A DNA stretch of 64,000 nucleotides from Aricia agestis (taxonomy: Eukaryota; Arthropoda; Insecta; Lepidoptera; Lycaenidae), in the NCBI RefSeq assembly GCF_905147365.1, contig NC_056408.1, forward strand, positions 16,554,001 through 16,618,000, given 5' to 3'. Of this stretch, positions 9,101-20,849 are shown piece by piece. How positions within the stretch are numbered: position 1 is the first letter of the stretch; every line of letters starts with the position of its first letter. A model generated the notes under the pieces. That model had not been told where the DNA came from. It ran no database searches and worked only from the letters and a program-made list of their open reading frames with translations. Position numbers and translations under genes: made by a program.

Positions 9101-9304
9101 ACATGTATATATAATATGTATGCACATACATACAGTATTTACTGTAAATACCTATTAAATTACCTACTTTAGCATAAGAACTTAAACTATTCCGAAGAAG
9201 AGGACAACATTAAGTATTTTGTAAAAGTGATATTGTTATTTTATTATCATTGTACTTATATAAATAATTAATTATTACGATGCTAAATTATGTTTAATTT
9301 TCAG

Positions 9305-9489
9305 TATTGGAATGATTACAAATCAAAATTTAAAAAAATGTCAGCAGCGCTGAGGGTTTCCCAGCAGCGGACCGGAGGTGGCCCATCCCAAGTCAGAGAA
9401 ATTAATGACATCGAAAAAATTTTTTAAACTTGTTGGGAGAAAACTTTGGTCAAGGTGTACCAGCAGCAAGAGTGGAGTTATTTGAAGAG
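9305..9489 (+). pseudogene. Myb/SANT-like second exon, degraded
   Basis: Acceptor ttttaattttcag ends at 9304. The frame reads YWNDYKSKFKKMSAALRVSQ then QQRTGGGPSQ...INDIEK, the standard continuation of zeste-type Myb/SANT proteins, followed by a frameshift and a segment readable as GQGVPAARVELFEE up to a gtataa donor at 9490. It is the natural partner of the exon at 7524-7743; the intron between them holds the gag and repeat A. Confidence 0.6.
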
Positions 9490-9962
9490 GTATAATTACC
9501 TATATTTATATGTTTATTATTTTTATTTACACCTTTTATGTGCATGTTACATACATGCACTCTCTATGAAAACCGGACTTAGCACAGATTTGCCGAATAC
9601 CAGTATAAGGACATCATCATCATCAGTCAGCTGCAGTCAAAAGCAAAACATCTCTTGGACTATAATAAACTTGAAGCATACATAAAGTGGTGCCGCCTCT
9701 CAGACTATACAGATAAGACCACTCCAAGCAGTTTCTTAATAAAATTGCGAAAGACGTCGGAATACTGGAAATGCTGCCGCCGCATCATCGTGGTATTCCA
9801 AACTCCGTGGGACCTGATTTTGGTAGTTAGTTAGCTCACTTTAGATCTTACATCGATCGAGGTCGGTACTAATTGTAGTTTAGGATATAAGTAGTCTTTT
9901 TATACAGAATTGATCTGTTAGAAAAAGTGTTTTAAAAGTTATAAAAAATAATTGTAATTCTA
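9490..9962 (+). other. Intron-like DNA with an unidentified coding relic
   Basis: AT-rich start, then 9600-9830 reads as coding in two frames: KLEAYIKWCRLSDYTDKT, then after a shift LEMLPPHHRGIPNSVGPDF. I do not recognise the family. It ends shortly before the left terminus of the Tc1 element. Confidence 0.3.
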
Positions 9963-11519
9963 CACACACTGGCAAAATTAGAGGAACATAGGTAAAAAGG
10001 GCCACAACTTGAACTCAAGTGGGACGGGCTGAGTGAAATCCTTTTTTATAGTTATTAAGCTAATTTAAGAAATAAAATATTGAACAAAACTGGCAAGTTG
10101 ACAGGTTTATATAAAAATTATGCCCTAATAAGTGTTTTTCGATGATTGACGTTGTAAGTGTTCTTGATAAGAATGGCGTTTTAGCGGGGTGCAAGGTATG
10201 CCAGTTCATTTGATTGTTTGGTTTTTGGAAGAACACATTGCTTAGATACAAAATTAGTGATTTGCCAGCATCTGGGACAGCTAGAGTTGTAACCACGATA
10301 GAAAAAGGTCACACCTACCGTTCGGTCAGTCAGGCCTTAGGTGTGTCGGCTTCCGTGGTCCATCGTAACTTTCAACGCCACAGAGAGACACGATCTTACG
10401 TTCGGAGACGAGAACAAGGCAGATATCGGGTGACAATGGTTCAGGATGACCATTTTGTAAAGAAACAAACCTTGACAAATCGACCTCAAACTGCTATGCA
10501 GACACGAAACCTGTCGGAACTGGTCCGAGATGTACGTGTAAGTGATTGTACAGTAAGAAAAAGACTTATAAAAGTTAAATTAAACTCAAAAGTGCCTGTA
10601 AGGGCACCAAAACTTGAGACTGGACACCGAAGAGCCAGGCTAAGATTTGCGCGTGAACATCAAAATTAGACAAGTGAGTGAAATCTTGTGCTGTACAGTG
10701 ATGGGAGCAAATTCTGTGTACATTTGGTTGACAGGCGATAAAGAATGTGGATAAATCGTAAGGAACGCTATAGGCCATCAAACTTAACGGAAACAGTGGC
10801 CTATGATGCAGGCTTCGTAATGGTTTGGAGTGGCATATGATTTTGAACCCGCACGGAGCTGATGATTATTGATGATGGTACTTTGAGAGTACAGGGCTAT
10901 AGCACAGCCATCCTGGAACTGCATGGTGTGCCTTTTGCACAGTTTTAGGTAGCAACTTCAATTTTATGCGCGTCCATAGAGTAAAAAAATCGGGCATTAT
11001 TACCTAAACGATGCTGGCGTAGCCCAGGTGGAGCGGCCAACGCGGTCTACGGATGTGGATCCGATTGAAGACATGTGGCACATAAATGGGTAAACGGTAC
11101 GAGTTAAAACTCCGGTACAAAATGTGTCCAGGACCTCGAGTTGGCGCTACTGGAGGAGTAGGAGAATATCCCACAGGAAATGATTGACAATCAAAATGCA
11201 AGCATGGAATGGCGTATCCAGGCCCTCTTGAGATCCATAGAAGGCATTACACGCTTTGAACATGACATTTCTTTAATAAAAATGGAGAATTTAACTTAAA
11301 AACTTACTACTGAAATTTCAAAGATTTTCTTAAATTTTGATTTTTGCCGATTTTTTTCTATTTTTACGTTTTTATGCCCTAAATTTGAAATATAAATAAT
11401 AAAATTTATTTTTAATAATCAATTAGAACCTAATTAAATAAATAAATATATAAAAAACAGTGAACAATTTCCAAAAAATTTAAAATTTTGTTATGTTCCT
11501 CTAATTTTGCCGGTGTGTT
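9963..11519 (+). mobile_element. Tc1-like DNA transposon, complete but dead
   Basis: The inverted ends match over about 25 bp (cactggcaaaattagaggaa at the left; the complement ending gccggtgtg at the right), and TA dinucleotides flank at 9961-9962 and 11520-11521. Length 1,557 bp is normal for Tc1. It contains a degraded transposase in plus orientation. Confidence 0.85.
10214..11230 (+). pseudogene. Tc1-like transposase
   Basis: The first 151 residues form the paired HTH region: GHTYRSVSQALGVSASVVHR then VRRREQGR, typical of the Tc1/Tc3 N-terminal domain. After 10669 the rest is readable only with stops and shifts: LVLYSDGSKFCVH near the first catalytic Asp, RYRPSNLTETVAYDAGFVMV, and a C-terminal part near 11000-11230. 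An intact enzyme would be about 340 residues and perform cut-and-paste at TA sites. Confidence 0.8.
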
Positions 11520-11696
11520 TATTGTAATAAATGTATTAAATTAAATCGGTTTTTTGTAACTCCCGTTCGAGAACACTATAATTTGCACCACAACAGCAAA
11601 TGTGTGGCATCAAATATAACAACAGACAGTAATCCAACTTGTTTGTGTAGTTATTGTTATTTATTATTTAATAATTATTAAATATATATCATCATA

Positions 11697-12451
11697 ATAT
11701 TAATACGCGAACGAAAAACTTTGTAACCCTTTTTACGAAAAATGGGGAAACGTAGGTGTATGAAATTTTGCAATAGTTTATATGGTGAAAAAGTGCATTG
11801 ACTTAATATTATTTTGAAATTATGCTTTTATCATACATTTTTTTAACAAATAAAACATTACAAACACTACAACACATACACATAAGAAATGACAGATTTT
11901 TGAGTGACAAGCCTTTACATACGAATTATACGCTTTTATTTATGGTTGAAGTCTGTTGACAACAAGTTGACAAATTGAAAATGGATTATAGTTTTTTTTA
12001 TTGAATGTAATAGGCCGTATACACGATCGGTTCCAACCACCAACAGAGGTCACCTTGGTTGGGTCAACAAAGTTGAATCTCTATCTAAGTACACGTAAAT
12101 CAACTCGTCTGTCTTGGGCCTTGGCTAGGTTGTGGAAAAGTGAACAATGGGACCACTATATATACTTCAAAAGACCGCAATAGCGCTGGTTGGTCAACCA
12201 AAAACAAACGTCTACACGGTTGATTTTTTTTCCAACCCTACCAAGGTGACCTTTGTTGGTGGTTGGAACCGATCGTGTATACGGCCTTTAAGATACTATT
12301 AGACGATGCTTACACGGCCAGTCTGAGATCAGCTAAGTCCCAGAGACAAGAGTTGAAAAAAAATATGATAAAGACAATATTTCTTACAAAAGGTAGTAGT
12401 CCTAATATCGTTGAAATTAAGGTCGAATTTCGACCATTGGGCGATCTCTAG
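11697..12451 (+). mobile_element. Non-autonomous Helitron, interrupted by a MITE
   Basis: The left part (taatacgcgaacgaaaaact...) is shared with 24728-24985 and with repeats I know from Lepidoptera. The right end has the Helitron signature: a hairpin ggtcga-att-tcgacc (12421-12435), then 11 bases later CTAG followed by T. The 5' edge is uncertain by some tens of bases. No Rep/helicase ORF. A MITE sits at 12012-12287. Confidence 0.65.
12012..12287 (+). mobile_element. MITE with ~45-bp inverted ends
   Basis: Left end aggccgtatacacgatcggt and right end ccgatcgtgtatacggcct are exact inverted copies, and the match extends through ccaaccacc...aggtcacctt with a few gaps. Length about 276 bp. The flanking triplets (aat, tta) do not give a clean target duplication, so the superfamily is open. 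Confidence 0.75.
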
Positions 12452-12538
12452 TTTTTTTAATTATGTTAGTGATGACACCAACATACTTATTAGATCAATT
12501 AAATTAGATTGTTGTTGATATATTATTAAAAATTTCAG

Positions 12539-12799
12539 GTCGCTGAAGGGACACCCTTGATAATAATCACTGAGGCTGTACAAAGTTCAGAGGTGTCTCA
12601 GAGCATTTTAATGCCAAAACCTGTGCCAGGACCATCCAGGAGAATAACGCATCCACCGAATGATCCTCCCGGTCCTGAAGGTGCAGCACACGCAACGGGT
12701 GCGGCGCAGGCCGAGGAGTCGCCCTCGGCGGGCGTGCCGCAGGGTTGCCCACCGCGCGCCGCGAGCGCATCACCCGCTAATAAGTACGCAGTACTGTGA
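12539..12799 (+). pseudogene. Possible last exon of the Myb/SANT-like gene
   Basis: Acceptor aaaaatttcag ends at 12538. The open frame runs 86 codons to a stop at 12797-12799: VAEGTPLIIITEAVQSS, then a Pro/Ala-rich, markedly GC-rich tail ending ANKYAVL. Splice phase (0) agrees with the donor at 9490. The low-complexity tail shows no domain. Assignment to the same gene is inference from position, phase and the single reading frame. Confidence 0.4.
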
Positions 12800-13100
12800 A
12801 GGCTGAATTTTATATACAGAATAGGAAATTGATATTAAAGTTTCTTGATGCTTTAGATAAGTTTTTGGTTCACGAATGTAATATAACCCATCAATTTAAG
12901 ACTACACTACCACATTAAAGTCCAATCTTTATAGACATTTTTATGCAAGTGAACTTTTCGGAAAATTACTGCTGTAAATATACAAACGAAATTCAAGCTG
13001 TTCATTTTGGGGAGTCGAGGCAGATACAGACACCGGTATGCAGATAAATCTACATACCGGTGTCTATTACTAAAAATGTCCAGATACTCAAATGATGAAA
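12800..13100. other. No gene seen
   Basis: AT-rich. A short inverted repeat (agacaccggtatg / cataccggtgtct) lies at about 13028-13064. Nothing else recognised. Confidence 0.5.
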
Positions 13101-13316
13101 TGTGTATCTTTTTGTACATTTCCAGAATGTTTGCGTCACGATGCCAGTGCAGTTTTTGCTCACATGGAAAAAATTATTGACCTGTGACCACATACGCACC
13201 TTACATTCTATGGACTTATTACACGTCTTAAGTGACGGACCAACAGCTCAGTACACAAATAAGAAAAGAAAGAAAAGAAAAGAAATAAGAAAAATTATTT
13301 GTTTACACAACTCTTA
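13101..13316 (+). pseudogene. Fossil of the SDGP-type transposase family
   Basis: With small frame changes the segment reads PECLRHDASAVFAHMEKII and then LLHVLSDGPTAQYTNK. This parallels the transposase at 27765, where a ...GPAAIWAHTDPILKYV segment is followed by HFFSDGPCTQYRQK. It is a separate, diverged member of the same unnamed family. A run of aag/aaa (13260-13295) has expanded inside it. Confidence 0.5.
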
Positions 13317-13790
13317 ACGCATTGTATTGTAACGGTATTGTAGCTGTCATGTTTGGTCTGCTTCCTCTTATAAGTCTATGGTTAGGATCAATTTTGATAA
13401 AGCTATTTTAAATTATGTTAAGTTAATTTTAATTTAGCAAAAATTGAAAGTAGCTAATTGCCACAGGAATCGTTAAAAATTGTTAATTTCATCAATAAAA
13501 GAAAACTTTCTACAATTTTATTAATGACTACGTAGTCTACAATAAATACTAGAAATATTAATAACTGCGATGCGTATGGATCTTTTGCATACATTTAAGG
13601 AAAATATTATTATCTAAAAGGATCCACATACTCTGGATTTTTTATATATTTTAGTTTTGTATTAGTTTCTTAGTTTGGCCCCCAGGGCAAAAGGGCAAGT
13701 TGGCACTAGGGTATCCCCCACCTACTCACCAATTTTCATGAAAATCTATGGAGGTTTAGCGAAATCGGAGGTGAAAACCTTCATTGCCTC
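13317..13790. other. No gene seen
   Basis: AT-rich intergenic DNA. Not recognised as a known element. Confidence 0.4.
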
Positions 13791-13793
13791 CAC

Positions 13794-13913
13794 TAATATT
13801 ATGATACCTATTTTTGATGGCACGAATGCACGAACTATTCAAGCTATAAATTAAGGTTTTCAACTTTGTTGGCATACAAGAATGCTGGTTGCGAGAACGA
13901 TAATAATGAGCAC
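13794..13913 (+). pseudogene. Copia-type gag, 5' fragment
   Basis: Reads IMIPIFDGTN followed, with a frame change, by a stretch like the first helices of copia gag. It breaks off at gcgagaacgataataatgag (13891-13910), which recurs at 21277-21296 where the gag continues. Everything between is later insertion. Confidence 0.45.
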
Positions 13914-14136
13914 TCAGCTTTATCATAATATTTTCTTTTTAATAATTAAGGCTCTCAAATGACACTCTGGGTTGGTGTTGTTGGTCTCTACTGTTGGATG
14001 TAGTTCAGTTTGGGAGTTTTCCGCTCATCGACCGTCAAATAAGCCTTTAACATATTATACTCTTAAATTATTAGAAGAAGACGAAGAAGATACGTCATTT
14101 GACACTTGACAGATGACAAGAAGATTCGAGGTCGAT

Positions 14137-17100
14137 CAAGGAACTTCTACCCAAACAGGAACGTGCACTTGTATTTTCCATGAATTCAAAAGAAGACTAT
14201 GGTTTTATAAATAAAGTCGATATTAAAATTCCATCGAGTTTGCAGAGAAAACAGTCTGAGGGAGATAGCGTTGGAGGAGCCCACTGTCTCTTTCTAAGTG
14301 TTAACTGCCTAAAAAAAGCCTGGGTACAATATTTAATAAGAATGATGACTGCGTAATTTATATAAACTTGATATTAATTCATATCTAGTAGTTTGTATTA
14401 TTGTTAATTATGTTGAATTTAAGTTTTTAATATTCTTCACAAGTAAACAAAAATACTAACAGCTGTATTTACTCTGTATAAAAATTAATGACCATAAGTA
14501 GTAATTTTTAATACGAAGTATGGCAACACTGGAGACGTTTCGAGAAAAACGAGGGCACTGGGTATACATATTTGTTTTTTGCAAGAGTGCCGCATAGTGG
14601 TTGCATGTTTTTCCTAGTTTCGTCTTGAAATTAATTATAAAATTAAAAAAGATGGTGAAAAAGTGTTCCATTATTGGCTGCAATAGTGAGTCGTATGCTG
14701 GATGTGGAATATCTTTCTTTAAGTAAGTAATTTTTGCGATAATCCTAACATGTGTATGTTTCTGTATGTAGGGTAACCATACTTTTTCGTTATATATTAA
14801 TAATTTTGTACAGTGCACTGTAAATTTATTGTGTACACAATTGGTACACACAATTATTAGGTATGTGGTAAAAGTTGTGTTAAGTGGGTTTAATTATTGA
14901 CAACTCGAGCTGCGATCGATTTTTTTTAAAGGCACATGAATTTTATACGGCAATCTTATTTGTTTTTAATATTTTCTTACAGACTACCTACTGATGAAAC
15001 AAGGAAGAAAGAGTGGCTTAATATTATAAAAGTAAACCTGCCAAACTATGCTGTTGTTTGCAGTCGGCACTTTAGACCAGAAGATATCATTAATCATGTT
15101 TCGACATCAAAACTTAAAAAAAATGCTATCCCATCAATATTCCCTGTGGTAAGTTACCTATTAAACTAAGTATCCATTATATTATAGGTATAATTTATGT
15201 TGTGTACTAGCTGACACGTCGTGAAACTAACAACATGCACATACTTGTTTACTTAACATAAAATTTTATTTTTGCAGGCTACCCCGCCAGATAAAAAAAT
15301 AACTGTCTTAAACAATATAGTTATCCAATCTGCTTCTCCTGAACCTGAGCCACGTACCTGTACAAAAGAAGCTTTTGAAAAACCTGTTAATATCTCTGCG
15401 GGACCAAGTTGTATTCTTGAAGTTTGTCCATTACCAAGTACTTCCGAGCCACCTTCTAAAAAAGTTCGGCTTCAAGATGATGATAAAACTGTAGAACTGC
15501 AACGAGAGGTAAAGATTCTAAAGCAACGCATAAAAAGAAGAGAAATAAAAATTCGGAAACTTGAGGATCTTTTAAATATTATTAAAAAAAAAAGTTACGA
15601 TCCAGATGAAGTAGAAAGCGTCATAAAAAATAACTTTAATTCTATTAACGAACAGTTTAATTATAATGTACGCAAAAAGGGAGTCAGGTATACTGATGAA
15701 TTTAAATCTTTTGCATTGACTCTGCACTATTACAGTCCAAGGGCATTTCTCTTCTTGAGAAAACATATATGTTTTCCGCATCCTGCAACACTAAGAAGAC
15801 TTTTAGCGACTCGTGACTGTAACGTAGGGTTCTTACAAGAAGTTATTGCATTCTTAAAAGATACTGCTCTTAAGAATGACTATCTTCACAGTGTGGGTCT
15901 CCTTTACGACTCAATGTCGATAAGGAGCGGGTACAGATATGACAAAAAAACAGATAAATATTGGGGGTACGTGGACTATGGAGGTATTTTACAAAGTGAT
16001 TCTGAATTGCTAGCAACTGAAGTATTTGTTTTGATGATTGTATCTTACACAACAAGATTTAAATGTCCGATAGCGTACTTTTTTATCAATAAAATATCAG
16101 CTCAAATCCAGGCTCAAATAGTACTTACCGCAATTCGAATGTTGGCGGAAGTAAATATTGTTGTCACATCCTTGACTTGCGATGGCACAATTGTCAATGT
16201 AAAAACCTACGAGCTCTTAGGATGCAATTTCGAATTACCGAATATAGTAACAAGTTTTAAACATCCAACAAAGGAATATCAAGTTTATTGCATTTTTGAT
16301 CCTCCTCATATGCTAAAACTTGCGAGAAATGTATTTGCGGACGCAAATATTAGTTCTCCAAAAGGAGACATACAATTCAAGTTTGTGAGGCAGTTACATG
16401 AGATGCAGGAAGAGGAAGGGCTTAAATTAGCTAATAAACTTTCAGAAATGCACATTAATTTTTCAGGAAAAAAGATGAACGTCAAACTAGCAGCTCAGAC
16501 ACTAAGTAGCTCCGTAGCAGACGCAATAGAGTTTTTGTCTAAGGTGGGTGATGAGCGGTTTTTGGGAAGTGAGGCCACTGTTGAGTACATTCGAATGTTA
16601 GATAGAATTTTCGACATTTTTAATACAAAAAATCCTTTTGGAAGAGGTTTTAAGTCACCTTTGCGTTTAGTTAATAAAGATATATGGATAAATATACTTA
16701 CTGAAACCAGGGAATATCTGATGAGTTTAAAAGTGAATGGTCAACATATTCTGCAGCACAGACGCAAAACTCCAGCTCTCGGGTTAATAGTGGATTCGTT
16801 TAGCTTTGCAAACTTAGCAGTGGACTTATTGACGAACAACGAACATCCAATGAAATACTTCTTAACTTACAAATGTTCCCAGGATCAGCTGGAGATATTT
16901 TTTTCTTGCATCAAAAGTTGTGGTGCTTTAAATGATAACCCCGATGAAAACTCCTATTTCGTAATAGTGTACAGCCTAGTATCAACGCCAATTGTACAAC
17001 TGAAGACAATTTTGAAAACACACCTATTTTGGAATTTAGACATCCTAAAAGGTCTATCGTAGACAAACCCTCTACAAGTATAGCAGCTGATTTAAAAACG

Positions 17101-18147
17101 AACGATATTGAGTTGCGTGATTTACAGTCTTTAGTACAAGATTTAAATTTATCGTGTTACAAAAACAACATACTGTATTACATAGCTGGCCACTGTGCAA
17201 AAAAGATATTTGAAAAATTGAGTTGTGAATATTGTTGTTCTGCACTGTTTAAACAGGAACGTAAGACTGATGATCATAGCTATGCTGTGATAGATGTATG
17301 TTCGTATTCGGCTTTTACAACCATAATAGATAGAGGTAAATTAAAACATGTATCCAAATTTGTATTTGAGATTGTGAGATGTTCAGAAAAAATATTTGTT
17401 GCTCAAAGTTCACAATGTTTGAAAACAATTAACAAAAACAAAATGGTTATGATTATAATGAAAGTTTTTTCTACCGAGCTTATGAAATATTTTGATCCAC
17501 CTCATCCTTTACAATCATTTGAATGTGAAGATTCACATGAGATGCAACTAGTTAAAAGTATAGCAACATATTATTTATTTGTTCGTCTAATTAATTATGG
17601 GAAATCACAAACACAGAGGGTTTTAGGTCAAAAATCTACATTAAGGCAAAAACTACATAAAACTGTCCTATTTAACCATGTGTAAATAAAGAAATGTTTT
17701 CAGTAACTTGTTTCTGTTTTACTATCCCCGGCATCTCCACAAAAAAGAAAAAAGCTGGATCTCATCTTGCTCTACACAAATGTTAATCTGTCGTTAGTGA
17801 ATTTGTTAATAACTTATTAGTAAAAAAGTTACAAGCATTTTAGCTATTTAATACTTGACTGTATTGTCACATTCGTTCGTTTGACAGCAACTGTATGACA
17901 TTAAAGGAAAAACGTTTCTATTATAAGCTAAAATCCATTTTATAAACACGGCCACGATTGTTTATTAAACACAATTTATTTTACTAAGCTAGCATTTTCT
18001 TTCCGTTTTTTGAAAAAACTTTTTTCCTTTCTTTTCAACCCGAATGGTCACCCTACAGAACAAGGACAGAGGGCTCTCGCGAATCTATCTCCCTCGGACC
18101 GCGTTTTGATTGACTGTGCACATTCCAGTTTGGGTAGAAGTTCCTTG
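14137..18147 (+). mobile_element. P-superfamily DNA transposon (THAP type)
   Basis: Inverted ends of 32 bp with two mismatches start CAAGGAACTTCTACCCAAAC, and the 8-bp duplication AGGTCGAT flanks exactly (14129-14136 and 18148-18155). Ends beginning CA and an 8-bp duplication are P-element features. Length 4,011 bp. It encodes one spliced THAP-domain transposase. The perfect target duplication suggests a fairly young insertion. Confidence 0.9.
14652..17685 (+). pseudogene. P-like (THAP9-type) transposase, one late frameshift
   Basis: Exons 14652-14722, 14983-15148 and 15278-17685 join in frame at GT/AG sites. The N-terminal THAP zinc domain has C-x4-C (KCSIIGC) and VVCSRHF. A coiled coil follows (about 15500-15600), then the RNase-H-like transposase with LLYDSMSIRSG, LTCDGTIVN and FDPPHMLKLARN, and the C-terminal TYKCSQDQLEIFFSCIK box. 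Near 16945 (after DNPDE) the frame shifts and some residues are missing compared with the related gene at 41095. The downstream frame (KLLFRNSVQPS...) then runs to the stop at 17683-17685. It would have cut and pasted the element; one indel makes it defective. Confidence 0.85.
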
Positions 18148-18171
18148 AGGTCGATTCTCCCGCCGCTCGCC

Positions 18172-20849
18172 TAGGGTTGCCACCTTTTTTTTTGCAATTA
18201 AAGTACATTGGTTATTAAAGGTAAGAAAAAAAAAGTACATAGGTTCAAAATAAAGTACAATTTATTTTTCTTTATTATTATATTTAAAAACATATTTTTT
18301 ATTGCTTTTTGCAATTTGTATCAAATTACTATCTTTACTAAAAAATTGCACAGCATCTTTACAATCTAAATTTAAATTAAAATAAATAAGTAATTCATTT
18401 TTTATCAAATTTAGAGACGCTTTGTTTCTTTCGTCTCGCCATTTGCTGTTCATCACAGAAAAAACTCTTTCTGTGAATGCTGACGTGGCGGGAATAGACA
18501 ATAAAAATGAAATTACTTTATACAAGTTTAAAAAATTATCATCACTCTTAAATACTTGCTGCCATTTTTGTGCAGTTGATAGTTCTGCAAAACTCTTAGA
18601 AGTACTTATCTGATTATAAAGTTGGTTTAGTAAAGCAATTTCTCCATATAGATCATCCATATCTACATTAAGTTTTTGAAGATTTAAATTTTCAATTATG
18701 TTAACAATATATTATTAAATTCAATTTTGCTCTTTAAATTTATATATCCAAGTGTAAATAACCAGTTTGTGTTATTGAAATCAAACCATTTATTCAGATA
18801 TTCTAAGGCTTTGTCAATAAATAATAAAAAATTCGTGTGAATTTTTCTAGTCAGTTCCGGTGAAGTCTGTTTAATTTTTTTGCCTGTTTCATAGCCAAAG
18901 AAAATATCTTGTTTTCTTTGTGTTAATCCGTTTCTAAGATTATCCATAATCCCATAAATGTCTAAAATTGTTATGCTGTTGCCTTCTAGACATTTAACAG
19001 CTTTATTAAATAAATTTAATAAGTGACTACAAAAATGCAAATAAATTTCAATCACATCATTCTCAGTTTCATTGAGCATCAATAAATTTTGTAAAACCAT
19101 TGGACAGTAGTCTAAACTTAAAAAGTAGCTTCTTATAGGTGACCAATTTAATAATAAAGTATCAATACATGGCAAAAGAGAGAGCCATCTTGTTCCCACA
19201 TGGCGTTTGATTTCGTGAAAGTCTCCATCTACTGATGCTACAAATTTTTTTAGTTCCTCTCTTCTTACAGCAGAATGTGAAAAATGAGCATAAATTTTTA
19301 AAATAACATTTTCTATGTCATGTGATAAAAAGCTCATGGCATGTCTGACGCAATTATGCACTATATGTGCGTGACAATTTCCTTTAATCAAACCTGGTAC
19401 CAAATTATTCATATTGGTGAATAAAGAATGATTAACACCAAAATTTGCATTTGTATTATCTGCACTTAACCCCGATACATTATGAAAAGATAATTTGTAT
19501 TGCTCTAATGACTTTTGAATTGCTTCAAACATACCATCAGCAGATTCATTACTATTTTCATAAAAATCTATTAATTTGTTTTCAATACCATTTTTGGCTG
19601 TAAAATATTGTATCACTAATGGAAAGAGTTTTATATTTTTCTTGTTAGAAGCATCTGTTTGTAAACAGTAAAACAAATTATCTGTATTAACAGCATCTAT
19701 TACATTTTGTAAAGAATATGGGTCCAACACTTCTGTAACTAGTGCTTCCATTTTTGTTCTAGCTAGATGAATTGCATTAGCTGTAGGTGAATTGCCATAA
19801 ATAATTCTATTCAATTTTATAGTACAATCCATGCTATTGTAAGACAAATTATGTTTTACTGTGTGATATGTCAGGGCTAACTCAGATGCAACAACATTTT
19901 CTTTATCACTGCATCTAGACGATGTGGAAGCAGAAGAAGAGTCAAGGAATTTCTCAAGTAGTCCAGATGTTCTCCTAGTTTCATATTTTGATTTGTGTTG
20001 TTTTGTTTGCAGGTGTTGTTTAACCTGAAAATAATAAGATTAATCCCGTCACCTTACCCATCACCTCCAGTCACCATAAAATAATTATACTTTCAAAGTT
20101 ATTGGGAAAAAGTACACATTTATATCTTAAATAAAATCTAATCATTTTATAGCATATTACCTATAGTTTGCATATTTAATGCAACCATACCAACACACAC
20201 ACACACACTGAAAAATAAGTTTTTTTTCTTACTTGTCCTATACCTGCTGAAGCAATTGTAAATGTAATTCCACACAATTTGCATTTTCCATTATATTCGT
20301 TTTGTGGATCATTAATTAACCAATCACCATGTTCGATTTCCCACTGACTTTTATACTTCTGCATTCATTTATTTTTCTGTTATGTCGTATCTTTTGTTTT
20401 TAAACATTTTTTTGGTGTAACATATTCACTATCTATTTGATCCGTTTCACTATTAAAATTACGTTTTATAGGTGTATGTGGAGTATTCTTATCCATGATG
20501 TACTATTATAATATGAATCTGTAAAACTTTAAATCGTATTCTTATTGCACTAAACCGCTTCGCACAAAACAATGCACAAAAAAAACATTATGACAATGAC
20601 ACTGACATTGTTGACATTTGAGGTTAGGTTGCGTTCAGAAATTGTTAAAAACGGTGATTAAGTGATGTGGCGCTGTCGAGTGGCGAAATCCATTCAACAC
20701 CAATCGAAAAATTTCGTTTAACGAAAAAGCACTTTCTCTTCATATGAAATAAAGTATTTTCATGTACTTTATTGTTCTCATAAAGTATAGAGTACAATTA
20801 CCTGAAATAACGTACAATACTTTATTATAAAGTACGGGTGGCAACCCTA
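18172..20849 (-). mobile_element. hAT DNA transposon with perfect 8-bp target duplication
   Basis: Ends TAGGGTTGCCACC and GGTGGCAACCCTA are inverted copies, and CGCTCGCC flanks exactly at 18164-18171 and 20850-20857. Length 2,678 bp. Gene on the minus strand. It inserted only nine bases beyond the P element's right target duplication, inside the same X copy. Near both ends aagtac/gtactt occurs repeatedly, a likely subterminal transposase-binding pattern. Confidence 0.92.
18262..20364 (-). pseudogene. hAT transposase, nearly intact
   Basis: Exon 1 begins at 20364 (MQKYKSQWEIEHG) with a BED/C2H2-like KCKLCGITF and a donor at about 20233. Exon 2 runs from 20023 with QHLQTKQHK completing the zinc site, then a long frame to 18696: ADNTNANFGV, the hAT-like GNCHAHIVHNCVRHA, and VGTRWLSLLPCI. 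A frameshift near 18707 separates the C-terminal dimerisation domain (18660-18262; SIPATSAFTERVFSVMNSKW). Apart from this one indel it looks complete. Confidence 0.85.

Noticed and set aside
13891..13913. Long terminal repeat boundary of a Copia element
   Set aside because: The repeated 20-mer is inside gag coding sequence, not at TG...CA ends, and no primer-binding site is adjacent.
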